Below are positions 48,329 to 57,647 of a DNA stretch of 64,000 nt, piece by piece. The translations under genes were made by a program, and so were the position numbers. A model generated the notes under the pieces. That model saw only the letters and a program-made list of their open reading frames with translations, was not told the origin of the DNA and did not search any database. Position 1 is the stretch's first letter. The number at the start of each line of letters is the position of its first letter. This stretch comes from Vibrio methylphosphonaticus (GTDB taxonomy: Bacteria; Pseudomonadota; Gammaproteobacteria; Enterobacterales; Vibrionaceae). The stretch covers positions 62,001-126,000 of the forward strand of contig NZ_JAMKMS010000015.1 in NCBI RefSeq assembly GCF_023634655.1, in the 5' to 3' direction.

Positions 48329-48776
48329 ACGTTACCGCAATAATATCGGAAGGCGTATTGGGGGCAACAGCATGACCGTAATGGTAGCGAATCACGGTAC
48401 GTCGTTTTGCCATTCTTCCTTCCATAATGGCCGCTTTAAGTATTTTTTGCGGTAAGCGAAAGCGCATTGCGTAACCTTTTCCTTGTGACGCACTGTAGGT
48501 ATTTAATGCCAACAACTGAAACAAACGTTGAATAGGATCGTTGGAGGTTCTCGGTTCATTGTCGTCATCATATTCAGGATGTTCGGCCGGATCCCAGGCA
48601 TTTCGTTTCCGCCGCTTTTCTTCCTCATTAATGCGACGCTCCGCGTTAGTCCTTGCCAGCTCAACAGTAGGGATAATTGGCTCACGGACCTTGTTATCAC
48701 GGGCGGCTTGCTCTGTTTGTGGATTAACAGAAGAAGCCACCACAGGCGCACTGATGTTATTGGGCGACACTATCAC
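48327..48776 (-). CDS. Conserved vibrio protein of unknown function
   Basis: I do not recognise a domain in this 149-residue protein. There is no signal peptide or membrane segment. The middle is very charged (ERRINEEEKRRKRNAWDPAE, about 47-66), followed by an acidic DDDNE stretch and a C-terminal basic part with RMAKRRTVIRYHYG. This composition suggests a soluble nucleic-acid or protein-binding protein, but that is only inference. Relatives in other vibrios lie at the same place between tex and bioH, in my recollection. It converges on tex and shares its terminator. Two hairpin-forming sequences lie 70-150 bases upstream. Confidence 0.7.
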   Translation of the reverse strand: MIVSPNNISAPVVASSVNPQTEQAARDNKVREPIIPTVELARTNAERRINEEEKRRKRNAWDPAEHPEYDDDNEPRTSNDPIQRLFQLLALNTYSASQGKGYAMRFRLPQKILKAAIMEGRMAKRRTVIRYHYGHAVAPNTPSDIIAVT

Positions 48777-48844
48777 TTATCACTCTCCTCTCATTTGAGT
48801 GAAAATAACTAATACTGCACAATTTAGTGGGTTACAAATGACAA

Positions 48845-48922
48845 CGCATACTTCACATTTAGTATGCGACCGAAACGCCAACCATAGAGCAATAGCCGCT
48901 TAAATTTACATGCTGCTATTGC
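48845..48922. repeat. Two inverted repeats between bioH and the unknown gene
   Basis: CGCATACT (48845-48852) and AGTATGCG (48861-48868) are an 8-bp perfect inverted repeat, and GCAATAGC (48889-48896) and GCTATTGC (48915-48922) another. Neither has a T-run. The 242-base gap contains no gene. Confidence 0.6.
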
Positions 48923-49018
48923 CATTAAAAATATACCGTCTCTTTATCGTATCGGAATATCTGTAAAAATCTTTACCCAATTCGAATAAAAAACCAACAC
49001 ATTAATCGGCCGACAACG

Positions 49019-49786
49019 TTACAGGAGAGACTTTACCTTACCGACAAAGCTATCTAATTCGGTAATAAACGGCGCATGTGAGGAGCCGGTAAACACGTAA
49101 GAGTTATGCGCTCGCATCTCAGAATCCAGCACATCAGCAACGTTCACCGGTACTAAACCATCTAGGCGACCATACCAACGATGAACAGGGATATCGATTT
49201 CCCGTAACGCTTGGCGCAGGTCTAAGCTTCCTAGCCAATCTAAGCCTAAATGAAGTGCCTCTGGTGCGGGCATTGGGCGAGATAACACCGCCTCTTTCAA
49301 CTGTTTTACATCCTTACGAGCACTCGGGCTTCCCATCGCTTGCAGTGCCATAAAGCGCTCAATCGTTAAGGTAAAATTCTTGGATAACTGCTCAGTAAAG
49401 GCGCTCAACACCTCCTGCTTTATTCCTTTCCATGGTAATTGTTGCGAAAATTTTGGTGAGCTCGCCAGCGTCACTAATTGTGTAACACGATCTGGATGCT
49501 GATTGGCAATCTGTGTCGCCACCAGCCCCCCAAGTGACCAACCTAACCAAATCGCTCTCGAGGGCGCGTCTTCTAGAACAAGGGGGATCAAGTCAGAAAA
49601 TGATTGGCATGACACCTCGCCACTTAAGCCATAACCAGGCAGATCAACAACATGCACAGTGAAGCAGTCTTTTAACTTCGGTATGCACTGCTCCCAGACG
49701 GCACCATTCATTCCCCAACCATGGATCAAAACCAGATCAGGGCCTTGCCCTTCTGTTTGCCAGTGAACTTTCACATCTTGACTCAC
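49019..49786 (-). CDS. bioH: Pimeloyl-[acyl-carrier protein] methyl ester esterase
   Basis: Alpha/beta hydrolase of 255 residues that removes the methyl group from pimeloyl-ACP methyl ester, ending pimelate synthesis for biotin. The catalytic triad is Ser84 (GWSLGG), Asp209 (YGRLDGLVP) and His237 (SSHAPF), two positions beyond those of E. coli. HGWGMNG near 22-28 forms the oxyanion region. It is divergent from comF, the gammaproteobacterial bioH-comF-nfuA order; E. coli has bioH-gntX-nfuA. Length is normal. Confidence 0.95.
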   Translation of the reverse strand: MSQDVKVHWQTEGQGPDLVLIHGWGMNGAVWEQCIPKLKDCFTVHVVDLPGYGLSGEVSCQSFSDLIPLVLEDAPSRAIWLGWSLGGLVATQIANQHPDRVTQLVTLASSPKFSQQLPWKGIKQEVLSAFTEQLSKNFTLTIERFMALQAMGSPSARKDVKQLKEAVLSRPMPAPEALHLGLDWLGSLDLRQALREIDIPVHRWYGRLDGLVPVNVADVLDSEMRAHNSYVFTGSSHAPFITELDSFVGKVKSLL

Positions 49787-49831
49787 ATTCTCTCCTACTG
49801 AATTACAACTTTTTCCGTTGAATTTTACTTC

Positions 49832-50626
49832 ATGCTAATCACTATCTTACAAACGTCCTTTGGTAGCGTCATGCATAATTTTACTCCCATACGTAAGCGA
49901 TGCCATATATGTGGCCTTGGTATCCCTCTTTCACTCGGTCATAATCTTTGGTGCCACTATTGCCAATCTTATATCGAAGATGACACACCACGCTGCCCGA
50001 GCTGCGCCTTACCTATTCTCAACGAACAGTGTTTTAGCGAGCAATGCTTTAGTGAGCAATACTTTAGTAAACAACATCTTAGTAAGCCACCCCTTAATGA
50101 ACCGCCGGTATGTGGTGAATGCCTCAAACTGCCGCCACCATGGCAAAGGATGTTCTGCTTAGGAGACTATCAATTTCCACTTTCACTCTTTATTCAGAAA
50201 ATAAAGCATCAACGTCAGTTTTGGCTATTACCGCCACTTATAGAACAACTTCACCAACGTATTCCTGATCCCGCTCCAATGCTCATTTCTGTTCCAATGA
50301 TCTGGCATCAGGAACTATGGCGAGGCTTTAATCTCAGCCATTTAATGGCAAAACAAATGCACGCTTTGTGGCCTAGCAGCCACCTTGGAGAACACATTTT
50401 TCATAAACGAATGAACACGCCAACACAAAAATCACTCAACCGGCAAGCAAGGCTCAATAATGTAGGCAAAGCCTTCACGTTGCAAAATGCTCCCACCGCC
50501 AAACATGTTGCCATTATTGATGATGTGGTCACAACTGGCGCGACGGTTAAGCATTTAAGCCAATTATTACTTGAAGTAGGCGTAGAAAAAATTGATATTT
50601 ACTGTTTGTGCCGCACGCCAAATTAA
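49832..50626 (+). CDS. comF: ComF/GntX phosphoribosyltransferase-family protein with a pentapeptide insertion
   Basis: ComF family protein of 264 residues: N-terminal zinc-binding cysteines (CHICG, CHYCQ, CPSC, CGEC) and a C-terminal type I phosphoribosyltransferase domain with the PRPP motif VAIIDDVVTTGAT. ComF is needed for natural DNA uptake in several bacteria, probably helping single-stranded DNA enter the cytoplasm, and vibrios are naturally competent. Between CPSC and CGEC there are about 34 residues instead of about 10, made of six five-residue repeats (NEQCF, SEQCF, SEQYF, SKQHL, SKPPL, NEPPV). Start codon is either 49832 or Met14 at 49871; the former is kept. Confidence 0.85.
   Translation: MLITILQTSFGSVMHNFTPIRKRCHICGLGIPLSLGHNLWCHYCQSYIEDDTPRCPSCALPILNEQCFSEQCFSEQYFSKQHLSKPPLNEPPVCGECLKLPPPWQRMFCLGDYQFPLSLFIQKIKHQRQFWLLPPLIEQLHQRIPDPAPMLISVPMIWHQELWRGFNLSHLMAKQMHALWPSSHLGEHIFHKRMNTPTQKSLNRQARLNNVGKAFTLQNAPTAKHVAIIDDVVTTGATVKHLSQLLLEVGVEKIDIYCLCRTPN
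50021..50110 (+). repeat. 15-base coding minisatellite in comF
   Basis: Six adjoining 15-base units inside comF, in frame, diverging progressively from left to right. They encode a five-residue repeat of the type (N/S)-(E/K)-Q/P-x-(F/L). Adjacent units 1-4 differ by only a few bases. Confidence 0.85.
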
Positions 50627-50740
50627 CTCATCGCTCTCGACGACACATCTTGTACAAGCCGTGAGCAAAAAATTTTGGCATCCTCTTAGTTCAAGAGTAG
50701 AATAGCGGTAATAACCTACAAAATTACTCGGGTACTTGTC

Positions 50741-51328
50741 GTGTCAAATCCAATTACTATTACAGAAAGTGCACAAAGCCACTTTTCAAAACTTCTGGCA
50801 CAGCAGCCAGAAGGTACCAGCATCCGCGTCTTCGTTGTGAACCCTGGAACACAAAATGCAGAGTGTGGCGTGTCATATTGCCCACCAGAAGCCGTCGAAA
50901 GCAACGATACTCAATTCAAATACGAAGTCTTAACCGCTTACGTTGATGAGCTTTCTCTGCCATTTCTTGAAGATGCCGAAATTGATTTTGTCACGGACAA
51001 AATGGGCTCTCAACTTACGTTAAAAGCACCAAATGCAAAAATGCGCAAAGTCTCGGACGATGCGCCGCTAATGGAGCGTGTTGAGTACGCGATTCAAACA
51101 CAAGTTAATCCGCAACTAGCGGGTCATGGCGGTCATGTAAGCCTAATGGAAATCACCCCTGAAGGGATTGCCATCGTTCAATTTGGCGGCGGCTGTAATG
51201 GTTGTTCTATGGTCGATGTCACCCTAAAAGAAGGTATTGAAAAGCAACTACTTGAAGAGTTTTCTGGTGAGCTAAGTGCTGTTCGCGACATGACTGAGCA
51301 CGATCGCGGCGAGCATTCTTACTACTAA
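50741..51328 (+). CDS. nfuA: Fe/S biogenesis protein NfuA
   Basis: Iron-sulfur carrier of 195 residues that delivers [4Fe-4S] clusters to targets such as aconitase and LipA. An N-terminal A-type-carrier-like domain (about 1-95) is fused to a C-terminal Nfu domain with the cluster-ligating Cys152 and Cys155 in [10 protein letters not shown]. Translation starts at a GTG, the alignment-supported N-terminus [11 protein letters not shown]. The gene is the third of the bioH/comF/nfuA neighbourhood. A terminator follows at 51378. Key cysteines are present. Confidence 0.96.
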   Translation: MSNPITITESAQSHFSKLLAQQPEGTSIRVFVVNPGTQNAECGVSYCPPEAVESNDTQFKYEVLTAYVDELSLPFLEDAEIDFVTDKMGSQLTLKAPNAKMRKVSDDAPLMERVEYAIQTQVNPQLAGHGGHVSLMEITPEGIAIVQFGGGCNGCSMVDVTLKEGIEKQLLEEFSGELSAVRDMTEHDRGEHSYY

Positions 51329-51377
51329 CAGTCGCCATCAGGCGTCTTACTGTCGGGTAAGAGCGTAGCAATTAGAG

Positions 51378-51413
51378 CGGTGCGTGAAGTTAAGCTTTGC
51401 GCACCGTTTTTAT
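51378..51413 (+). terminator. Rho-independent terminator after nfuA
   Basis: CGGTGCG (51378-51384) pairs with CGCACCG (51400-51406), extended inward by TGAAG/CTTTG, followed by TTTTTATT. Confidence 0.8.
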
Positions 51414-51591
51414 TTATCCGCACAACAGTATGACTGATCATCACCCCCTCCTAGCAATCTCAAACACGACAGCCACCATAAGTAATTATCACAGAACCTA
51501 GCATCTTGAAGTTACTTAGGTATATATTAAGCACTACAATCAATGCTTCGCGATGGTCTCGCTATCATTGCACATGCTAAGGAGAACCCCC

Positions 51592-52149
51592 ATGCCGTCC
51601 AAACAAGGACCTGAAATCTTAGCCCAAAAAACCGTTGCTGAATCTAGGCTCTTTAAAATTGAAGCCCTAGACTTGCAGTTCTCGAATGGGACTAAGCGGA
51701 CCTACGAGCGCATGAAGCCCAGCGGGCGAAATGCTGTCATGATGGTTCCAATCACCGAGCATGGCGATATTCTATTAGTTCGCGAATATGCAGCAGGCAC
51801 CGAGCGTTATGAGTTGGGGTTCCCGAAAGGTCTGATTGACCCTGGTGAAGTTGCAGAACAAGCCGCAGTGCGTGAACTCAAAGAAGAAATCGGCTTTGGC
51901 GCTCGGACTCTAACACCACTCAAAGAAGTCATTTTAGCGCCGTCTTATTTCTCCAGTCGTATGACACTCTTCGTTGCACAGGATCTTTACCCAGAAAAGC
52001 TAGAAGGCGATGAGCCAGAGCCTCTGGAAGTCATCAAATGGCCTCTAGCTCAAGCGGATGAGCTACTCACTCACATTGACTTCTCTGAAGCTCGCAGCAT
52101 CACCGCGCTATTGTTAATGCTAAGACTTAAATCAACTCTGGGGCTGTAA
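51592..52149 (+). CDS. nudE: ADP compounds hydrolase NudE
   Basis: Nudix hydrolase of 185 residues that cleaves ADP-ribose, NADH and diadenosine polyphosphates. The Nudix box is GLIDPGEVAEQAAVRELKEE plus IGF (about 84-106), with the metal-binding RELKEE. I chose the ATG at 51592 because AAGGAG lies seven bases ahead; the in-frame ATG at 51553 has no such site. cysQ starts five bases after the stop, so the two are an operon as in other gammaproteobacteria. Confidence 0.93.
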   Translation: MPSKQGPEILAQKTVAESRLFKIEALDLQFSNGTKRTYERMKPSGRNAVMMVPITEHGDILLVREYAAGTERYELGFPKGLIDPGEVAEQAAVRELKEEIGFGARTLTPLKEVILAPSYFSSRMTLFVAQDLYPEKLEGDEPEPLEVIKWPLAQADELLTHIDFSEARSITALLLMLRLKSTLGL

Positions 52150-52153
52150 CGTA

Positions 52154-52978
52154 ATGACTCTCAATCACGACCTCTCCCACCATTTACCTGACGTCATTGA
52201 AATTGCACGCTCTGCTGGGCAGCTTATTCTCGATATCTATGAAAAAAATGACTACGAGTCCTATACCAAGGACAACGACACGCCCGTCACCAGCGCCGAT
52301 TTAGCCGCCCATAAATTGATTATGGAGCAGTTATCTCAACTTACACCAAGCATCCCTATTTTATCGGAAGAAGCCGCCGACATCAGCTTAGAGCAACGCT
52401 CTCAGTGGCGAGAATATTGGTTAGTTGACCCCTTAGATGGAACACAAGAGTTCATTGCGCGCAGCGGTGACTTTGCCACTATCATTGCCCTTGTTCGCGA
52501 TAACAAACCCATTATGGGCGTGGTTTATGCTCCCGTGTCTGGTGTGACCTACTACGCTTATCAGGGCAAAGGGGCCTGGAAGATTCCAGAAATGGATGAA
52601 AGCATAAGGATTAAAGTGCACACTCATGAAGTGGCCAGCCATGCGATCTCTATTGCTATTAGCCGCAGACAGAACATCAATCGTATTACGGAAAAAATGA
52701 GCAGCGCTTGGAATTATGATTTGGTGCCTTTAGGCTCCGCAGCCTTAAAAGCATGTTTTGTCGCAGAGGGCGCGGTCGATTGTTATTTAAGACTCGGACC
52801 GACTGGCGAGTGGGACACCGCCGCAACACAATGCATTGTAGAAGAAGCGGGCGGAGCTATTCTTAGCACTCAGCTAACGCCACTTTCTTATAACTTAAGA
52901 GAAACGTTAGAAAACCCCAATTTCATCGTTATTGGCGATCAAGCTCTGCCTTGGGATGATATCCTCATTAAAGAGTGA
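52154..52978 (+). CDS. cysQ: 3'(2'),5'-bisphosphate nucleotidase CysQ
   Basis: Mg2+-dependent, Li+-sensitive phosphatase of 274 residues that turns 3'-phosphoadenosine 5'-phosphate into AMP and so keeps sulfate assimilation going. The inositol monophosphatase-family motifs are SEEA (about 75-78), WLVDPLDGTQEF (about 95-106), and GPTGEWDTAATQ near 217-228. Second gene of nudE-cysQ. A bidirectional terminator follows and marks the boundary with the type II secretion operon. Confidence 0.95.
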   Translation: MTLNHDLSHHLPDVIEIARSAGQLILDIYEKNDYESYTKDNDTPVTSADLAAHKLIMEQLSQLTPSIPILSEEAADISLEQRSQWREYWLVDPLDGTQEFIARSGDFATIIALVRDNKPIMGVVYAPVSGVTYYAYQGKGAWKIPEMDESIRIKVHTHEVASHAISIAISRRQNINRITEKMSSAWNYDLVPLGSAALKACFVAEGAVDCYLRLGPTGEWDTAATQCIVEEAGGAILSTQLTPLSYNLRETLENPNFIVIGDQALPWDDILIKE

Positions 52979-53045
52979 GGTGTTTCTCTCTTGCCCAATG
53001 ACGAAAAGTCTAACGCTATCTCCAGAAAAAGCACCACGCCATAAA

Positions 53046-53077
53046 CGAAAAAAGGCGGTCAACACCGCCTTTTTTCG
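53046..53077. terminator. Bidirectional terminator between cysQ and gspN
   Basis: CGAAAAAAGGCGGT pairs perfectly with ACCGCCTTTTTTCG around CAAC. It closes both cysQ and the leftward gsp operon. Confidence 0.93.
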
Positions 53078-53108
53078 TTTTTTATTTTACTTCGTGACTC
53101 GAGCCGAT

Positions 53109-53867
53109 TTAAAAACGCCCTTGATAATTAAAAGAATAACGCCCTTGATTGTCGGGGTTACCGAACCATTTAAGCTGCTGTTGCATGGACGGCGGAAAGT
53201 CGGATCCAGGTTTAAACCATGCTTGAGTTTGATACTGTCGGTTCGCGCTTAATTCACCAGTAAACTCACTGGATACTTGAGCGCTATTTTGGGCGCCTTT
53301 CGCTTTGATCGTACTGTCGCTGCATGTCATATCAATGACGGTTGGCCCAAAACTTAAACTCCCCACCGGTGTTTCCACATAACCTGCATTCCATGACAAC
53401 GAGCCATCACCACTACCACACCATGGCGATTGATACTGCATTGAGCGTATCGCGAGCTCCACTTGACCACCTGCGTTAATAGGAACGGGAGGCGTATAAA
53501 TATCTAGGATACTTTCTGCAGGCAAAGATGCCAGTAAGGTATGAACATAAGGACCAGAGAAATTGACACCAATGTTGCCTTTCCCGGCAATACCCAATGC
53601 ACTACCACGGCCAAAGCGAACCGCGTATTCAGGTGAAAGCGTCAGTATACTCAACCATGAAAAATGCCAACTCACCTCGCCCAATTGTTGACGCTGGTAA
53701 TTCACATTCTGTGCACGGCCTTGCCATATCGTTCCTTGCACACCGCTAATCACCACGTTAGATGGTAAGGGTGCTACGCTTAACAACACTTGAGCAGGCG
53801 CGTGATAAATCACGCTAGCAAAAAAAACAGCGACAAACAGTGAGACATACTTTATCACTCGTTTCAT
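53109..53867 (-). CDS. gspN: Type II secretion system protein GspN
   Basis: Last gene of the type II secretion operon; 252 residues. A single N-terminal membrane anchor (about 7-24) precedes a periplasmic domain with GVQGTIWQGRAQNV and LSWNAGYVE, typical of GspN. GspN is not essential in several species and its role in the machine is poorly known. The ATG is adjacent to the gspM stop (53868), so the genes are translated together. A bidirectional terminator lies 32 bases after the stop. Confidence 0.93.
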   Translation of the reverse strand: MKRVIKYVSLFVAVFFASVIYHAPAQVLLSVAPLPSNVVISGVQGTIWQGRAQNVNYQRQQLGEVSWHFSWLSILTLSPEYAVRFGRGSALGIAGKGNIGVNFSGPYVHTLLASLPAESILDIYTPPVPINAGGQVELAIRSMQYQSPWCGSGDGSLSWNAGYVETPVGSLSFGPTVIDMTCSDSTIKAKGAQNSAQVSSEFTGELSANRQYQTQAWFKPGSDFPPSMQQQLKWFGNPDNQGRYSFNYQGRF

Positions 53868-54362
53868 TTAGCCCCCTCGCTTAAACTGCAAACGGTTGAC
53901 GTCGATAACACCACTTTGATCAGCTTTATCTATATCCATAATCTCTACGTTCACGCCATGTGTTTCTTGTAGATAGAATAACCAGTTAACAAAAAACTCA
54001 AATGGGATCGGTTTGATCCAAACTTGTAGCTCCTCCCCTCGAGGCTGCATACGAATAAGCTCAATGTTAAAGCGCCCCGTTGATGAGGTAATAATTTGAT
54101 TCAGCGCCTGCTTTGACACCACCACACCACCAGCCTGACGCTTTTCGGTAATTTGATTCGCTTGTTCCTTTACCCAAGACAGCAACTGCTTTTCCGATTG
54201 TATACGTGACTGAGCTAATTCTGTTCTCATGGCAAAAGGAGAAAGTATTCCCCAATAGATAATGCCAAGAATCAAAAAAACAGAGCAGACAATCACCAGT
54301 CTTTGCTCTCTCTGGCTAATTGAAATCCACCAGCTCTGGGCCGTTAATAGTAATCCTTTCAT
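53868..54362 (-). CDS. gspM: Type II secretion system protein GspM
   Basis: Inner-membrane platform protein of 164 residues. One transmembrane helix (about 23-42) follows a short cytoplasmic part. The periplasmic domain (about 80-160) has a ferredoxin-like fold in homologues, with IRMQPRGEELQVWI and WLFYLQETHGV. GspM binds GspL and stabilises it against proteolysis. It starts eight bases after gspL and ends directly before gspN. Length is standard. Confidence 0.93.
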   Translation of the reverse strand: MKGLLLTAQSWWISISQREQRLVIVCSVFLILGIIYWGILSPFAMRTELAQSRIQSEKQLLSWVKEQANQITEKRQAGGVVVSKQALNQIITSSTGRFNIELIRMQPRGEELQVWIKPIPFEFFVNWLFYLQETHGVNVEIMDIDKADQSGVIDVNRLQFKRGG

Positions 54363-54370
54363 GTAATGAC

Positions 54371-55606
54371 CTACTTCTTCTTCAACACAAAATTGCCCAT
54401 CACCAATTCACCGTTTCGATTCAGTGGCCCCTGTGAAACATCGAACTGTGTTTCTAATTTGATCTTAGCCGATTCAAAACTCTCGAAATCACGGCTTGTC
54501 ACACTTAAGCGAACTTCATTGCGATTGCCATCATAGGTAAAACTGACAACCTGCATTCCGTTCACCTGTCCGACGGTATTGGGCAGTTGAGCCAGCCATT
54601 CCAATGCTGAGGTGCTAGACATACCAGAGCCACCCAGTTTAGTTAACTCATCTTGCATTTGCCTTTTAAGATAACTGACGGTCGGTATCCGTTTCTTATC
54701 TGGAAATACTGTGCGAAAAATGCGTTCACTCTCCGCTCGGTATGCTGTCGCTTGCGATTCGTACTGACTCACCAACATCACCTGCTCGGCGATAAGCGCA
54801 ACAAGTAAGATGACGGTGGCAATCGCGACCTTTCTCCATATATTCCAGTACTTAACAAATGAGGCTTTCGGTTTTAAATCACCCGTTAATAGCGTTGTTT
54901 GGCTATCAATGGCACCTTGCGATAACAACGCCATTGGCATTTCAATCGGCGCAAACTGCCACGTAATATGCTTAGAGTCACGCTGCATCTCATCACTTGG
55001 TTGGGAGTACACCTCTACCGTAATGGCTTCAACGTCACCTTCTTCGGACGTTGACGCGAGGTAGTCGGAGTCAATTACAGACCCAAGCCAGTGCTGGTCA
55101 ACGGTCATCCCTTGCCATTGATGGGTTCGAAAAAGCCACTGTTCATTGAATTCGATGGCGCTAATGTTCTCGGATTCAGGCAGTGCTAATACATCAGGCA
55201 CGACTTTCTTAACGTCAATTCCGCACTCTAAAAAACACGCCAGTATCTGCAGTAGATACGCCCGATCCACAGCACAAACTACCGCTTTACCATTCTGTTT
55301 ATGCAGTATTGAAAAATGTAAGTCATCGACATCTTGGGCAATGTCATCCTCAACTAAGTAAGGCAGCATCGTCTCAAACTGGCGAGATCCCCCTGCCGGG
55401 ATTGCTACTTCGGAGAAATGAACATCTTGAGAACACAGCAGCAATAACGTCACTCTTTGTTGAGCGTACTCTTTTATTGTTTCCAACTGCGCAAGACTTT
55501 CCAACTCACCACTGGCAATCACTTCCTTTTGTCCAGTCGACCACACCGCCCAACTTACTGGGCTATTAGGCTGACTATTCAGTCGAACGGTTAAGAACTC
55601 GCTCAC
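54371..55606 (-). CDS. gspL: Type II secretion system protein GspL
   Basis: Platform protein of 411 residues that couples the GspE ATPase to the inner membrane. It has a cytoplasmic actin-like domain (about 1-230; [19 protein letters not shown]), one membrane helix (about 262-280) and a periplasmic ferredoxin-like domain (about 320-411). Its start overlaps the end of gspK by 32 bases. No catalytic residues are expected. Sequence agrees with EpsL of vibrios. Confidence 0.94.
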   Translation of the reverse strand: MSEFLTVRLNSQPNSPVSWAVWSTGQKEVIASGELESLAQLETIKEYAQQRVTLLLLCSQDVHFSEVAIPAGGSRQFETMLPYLVEDDIAQDVDDLHFSILHKQNGKAVVCAVDRAYLLQILACFLECGIDVKKVVPDVLALPESENISAIEFNEQWLFRTHQWQGMTVDQHWLGSVIDSDYLASTSEEGDVEAITVEVYSQPSDEMQRDSKHITWQFAPIEMPMALLSQGAIDSQTTLLTGDLKPKASFVKYWNIWRKVAIATVILLVALIAEQVMLVSQYESQATAYRAESERIFRTVFPDKKRIPTVSYLKRQMQDELTKLGGSGMSSTSALEWLAQLPNTVGQVNGMQVVSFTYDGNRNEVRLSVTSRDFESFESAKIKLETQFDVSQGPLNRNGELVMGNFVLKKK

Positions 55607-56609
55607 TCAATCCTCCAAATCGACGACGTACCACCGTCAGATTTTCTCTATCTTGACTATAAAATAACGTTCTCAACCTCAGCCGTGATTCATCCACCAC
55701 AACCTGAGCATCAAGTTCAAAGTACACGCTGTCCACGGATAAATACTGCGACGCTTGCTTGCGAGCATTTTCATCCACACTACTCATTTGCGATTCAGCA
55801 AGAAACTTGTCCACACCAGACCAACCATCAAATGGGCGATTTTCCAATAATTGCAATGCATTTTCTCGCGATAAGTTAGGTGCAAAAAGTGCAACCAATA
55901 CATCGGCATTTTCAGGGGCGAGTGTATTGACGTTTAGTTGCCAGGTTGACATCGGCAACGCACAAACCGACGAGCCCAAACGCAATGTAATATCCCCCAT
56001 CACCTGGTTGATAGCTCGTAATTCAGAGCTATCTGCCAATAAACCGTTAGCAGTGACATAAGCGGGAGACAACGATTCATAATAACTATCGCCAACACCC
56101 GAGATTGAGCGCACGGTCGTTTCTTTATTCACAAACTCCCAAGTCGAGTCTGCTATCTGCTCAGCTTGGTAATTTTCGACATCATACTGCTCCAACAGTC
56201 GTTGAAAAAAACGCACTAAAAAAGGCTTCTCGGTGCTATTGGCTGTCGGGGCGATACTCGACAACGCATTGATATTAAAGCATGACTGCATATCAACAAT
56301 ACGACCGGTTGCTTCACCGTAATCGAGTGGGTAAGTTCGCTCTTCAATCGCCCATGGCTGATTCAAGTTAATGCTGTCTTTATTGTCTTTAAAGCTCTCT
56401 TTAATCGCGACGGTTGCGAGTGCCTCAACCCCAATAGAGTACCAATAGGCCTGCTGATAATTAATCTGGCTATTGGCACGGGTAAATTGGCTAAATAATC
56501 GCTCCGACATTGTCGCCGCAATCGACACCATGATCGCCAATAGCAACAATATCACGATCAACGCGACACCTTTTTGAGATGACGAATGACCATACGACTT
56601 TTTCATCAT
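55575..56609 (-). CDS. gspK: Type II secretion minor pseudopilin GspK
   Basis: Minor pseudopilin of 344 residues, the largest one, that caps the pseudopilus tip with GspI and GspJ. The prepilin leader ends at Gly before [13 protein letters not shown]; Glu at +5 is absent, as is normal for GspK. The body contains the alpha-helical insertion domain and conserved [10 protein letters not shown] with a paired Cys. It overlaps the gspJ stop by four bases (ATGA) and overlaps gspL by 32 bases. Confidence 0.95.
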   Translation of the reverse strand: MMKKSYGHSSSQKGVALIVILLLLAIMVSIAATMSERLFSQFTRANSQINYQQAYWYSIGVEALATVAIKESFKDNKDSINLNQPWAIEERTYPLDYGEATGRIVDMQSCFNINALSSIAPTANSTEKPFLVRFFQRLLEQYDVENYQAEQIADSTWEFVNKETTVRSISGVGDSYYESLSPAYVTANGLLADSSELRAINQVMGDITLRLGSSVCALPMSTWQLNVNTLAPENADVLVALFAPNLSRENALQLLENRPFDGWSGVDKFLAESQMSSVDENARKQASQYLSVDSVYFELDAQVVVDESRLRLRTLFYSQDRENLTVVRRRFGGLSERVLNRSTE

Positions 56610-57301
56610 CCACCGCTTCCTTGGTTGGCATCATTACTACCCCCCTGATTAGCATTACCTCCTGAGGATGCCGACGCATTGATTGTCCCATTCGGCGTCA
56701 AATAAATTCGGGTAATTTTACCGTAATCCTCAAGTTCCAAGGTGACTTCCACCGCTTGAGGTAAAGTCAGCTCTTGTTGCCACTCCTTTAACCATGAGTC
56801 GCCATTATAGAACCGCAGTTCGAAAGTGGTGACTTGCGTCAAAATAGGCAAGACAACAGGGGGCTCTCCCACACTGGTGTCTGGATAGCGCCACCAGAGC
56901 CTTTCTAATTTTTCATCTTTCAATCGATAGCCTATTTTGGCTACCTCACCTCGAGGAAACTGGCTTTGTGGGTTCATCCAACCTAAACGACTAAAGAGCA
57001 CGCCCTTGCTATCCGAGTCGAGTAAATTCTGCTGCCATATCAGTAACGCGGATAATGGCACTTCACCTTCATGTCGGAATTGTCGCAAAGCAATCTGCCT
57101 AAAATCACTATCTAGGTAGACAAAAGCTCGTTGAATTTCTTGTAGCCGAGCGCTGCGCTCTTGAGATAACTCATTACTTCGCTGCACTTGGTTTACGACT
57201 TGATAAGCAGCCACACTCAAGCTGGCGAAGATCGCCATCGCGACTAATACTTCAATTAAAGTAAATCCGCGTGAAGGCGCCCCATTGTGACTATTTTGCA
57301 A
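56606..57301 (-). CDS. gspJ: Type II secretion minor pseudopilin GspJ
   Basis: Minor pseudopilin of 231 residues. The leader [12 protein letters not shown] is cut before [10 protein letters not shown], which has Glu5. The globular part has [15 protein letters not shown] and QSQFPRGE. The C-terminal end is Gly/Asn/Ser-rich (about 210-231), low complexity. It overlaps the gspI end by 11 bases and the gspK start by four, indicating translational coupling. Confidence 0.94.
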   Translation of the reverse strand: MQNSHNGAPSRGFTLIEVLVAMAIFASLSVAAYQVVNQVQRSNELSQERSARLQEIQRAFVYLDSDFRQIALRQFRHEGEVPLSALLIWQQNLLDSDSKGVLFSRLGWMNPQSQFPRGEVAKIGYRLKDEKLERLWWRYPDTSVGEPPVVLPILTQVTTFELRFYNGDSWLKEWQQELTLPQAVEVTLELEDYGKITRIYLTPNGTINASASSGGNANQGGSNDANQGSGG

Positions 57302-57647
57302 CGTAACTCCTTACCGTCACAATTGGGCTCGCTTTTTTGTCGGTCGCCACGCTGACATCAAATGCTTTAAGCAAATCATCTGATGTTTTGACAGGCGTCA
57401 CCCGCCAAAACCATTCACGACCAGCCAGCGTCTCTTTGCCATTCTCAGCTTTCAATGTGCTGTTACTAAGCATGACTTTCGCCATTTGATTATCAACCAC
57501 CATCGCCGCAAAGGTTTTCTCTTCTAGGTAACTTAAAGTATTAATATGCTGAGACACCGAACGAATAACAGAAATTGCAGCGGTGGCAAAAATAGCCAAG
57601 GCAACCAACACTTCCAATAGTGTCATACCCCTAGCGCTTTTCATCAT
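57291..57647 (-). CDS. gspI: Type II secretion minor pseudopilin GspI
   Basis: Minor pseudopilin of 118 residues with prepilin site SARG before MTLLEVLVALAIF, Glu5 present. It probably starts at the paired ATGATG at 57647, because AGGGATTGGA precedes it and the overlap with gspH is then 17 bases; the longer in-frame start at 57683 would overlap gspH by 53 bases and add a hydrophilic extension unlike other GspI leaders. The globular domain contains EWFWRVTPVKTSDDLLKAFD. It forms the tip complex with GspJ and GspK. Confidence 0.9.
   Translation of the reverse strand: MMKSARGMTLLEVLVALAIFATAAISVIRSVSQHINTLSYLEEKTFAAMVVDNQMAKVMLSNSTLKAENGKETLAGREWFWRVTPVKTSDDLLKAFDVSVATDKKASPIVTVRSYVAK

Noticed and set aside
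49860-50162. Overlapping frame inside comF with repeated Ser/Asn/Val segments
   Set aside because: It is the second frame of the 15-base minisatellite; the repeats read through in it, but it has no zinc or other motif and no support as a gene.
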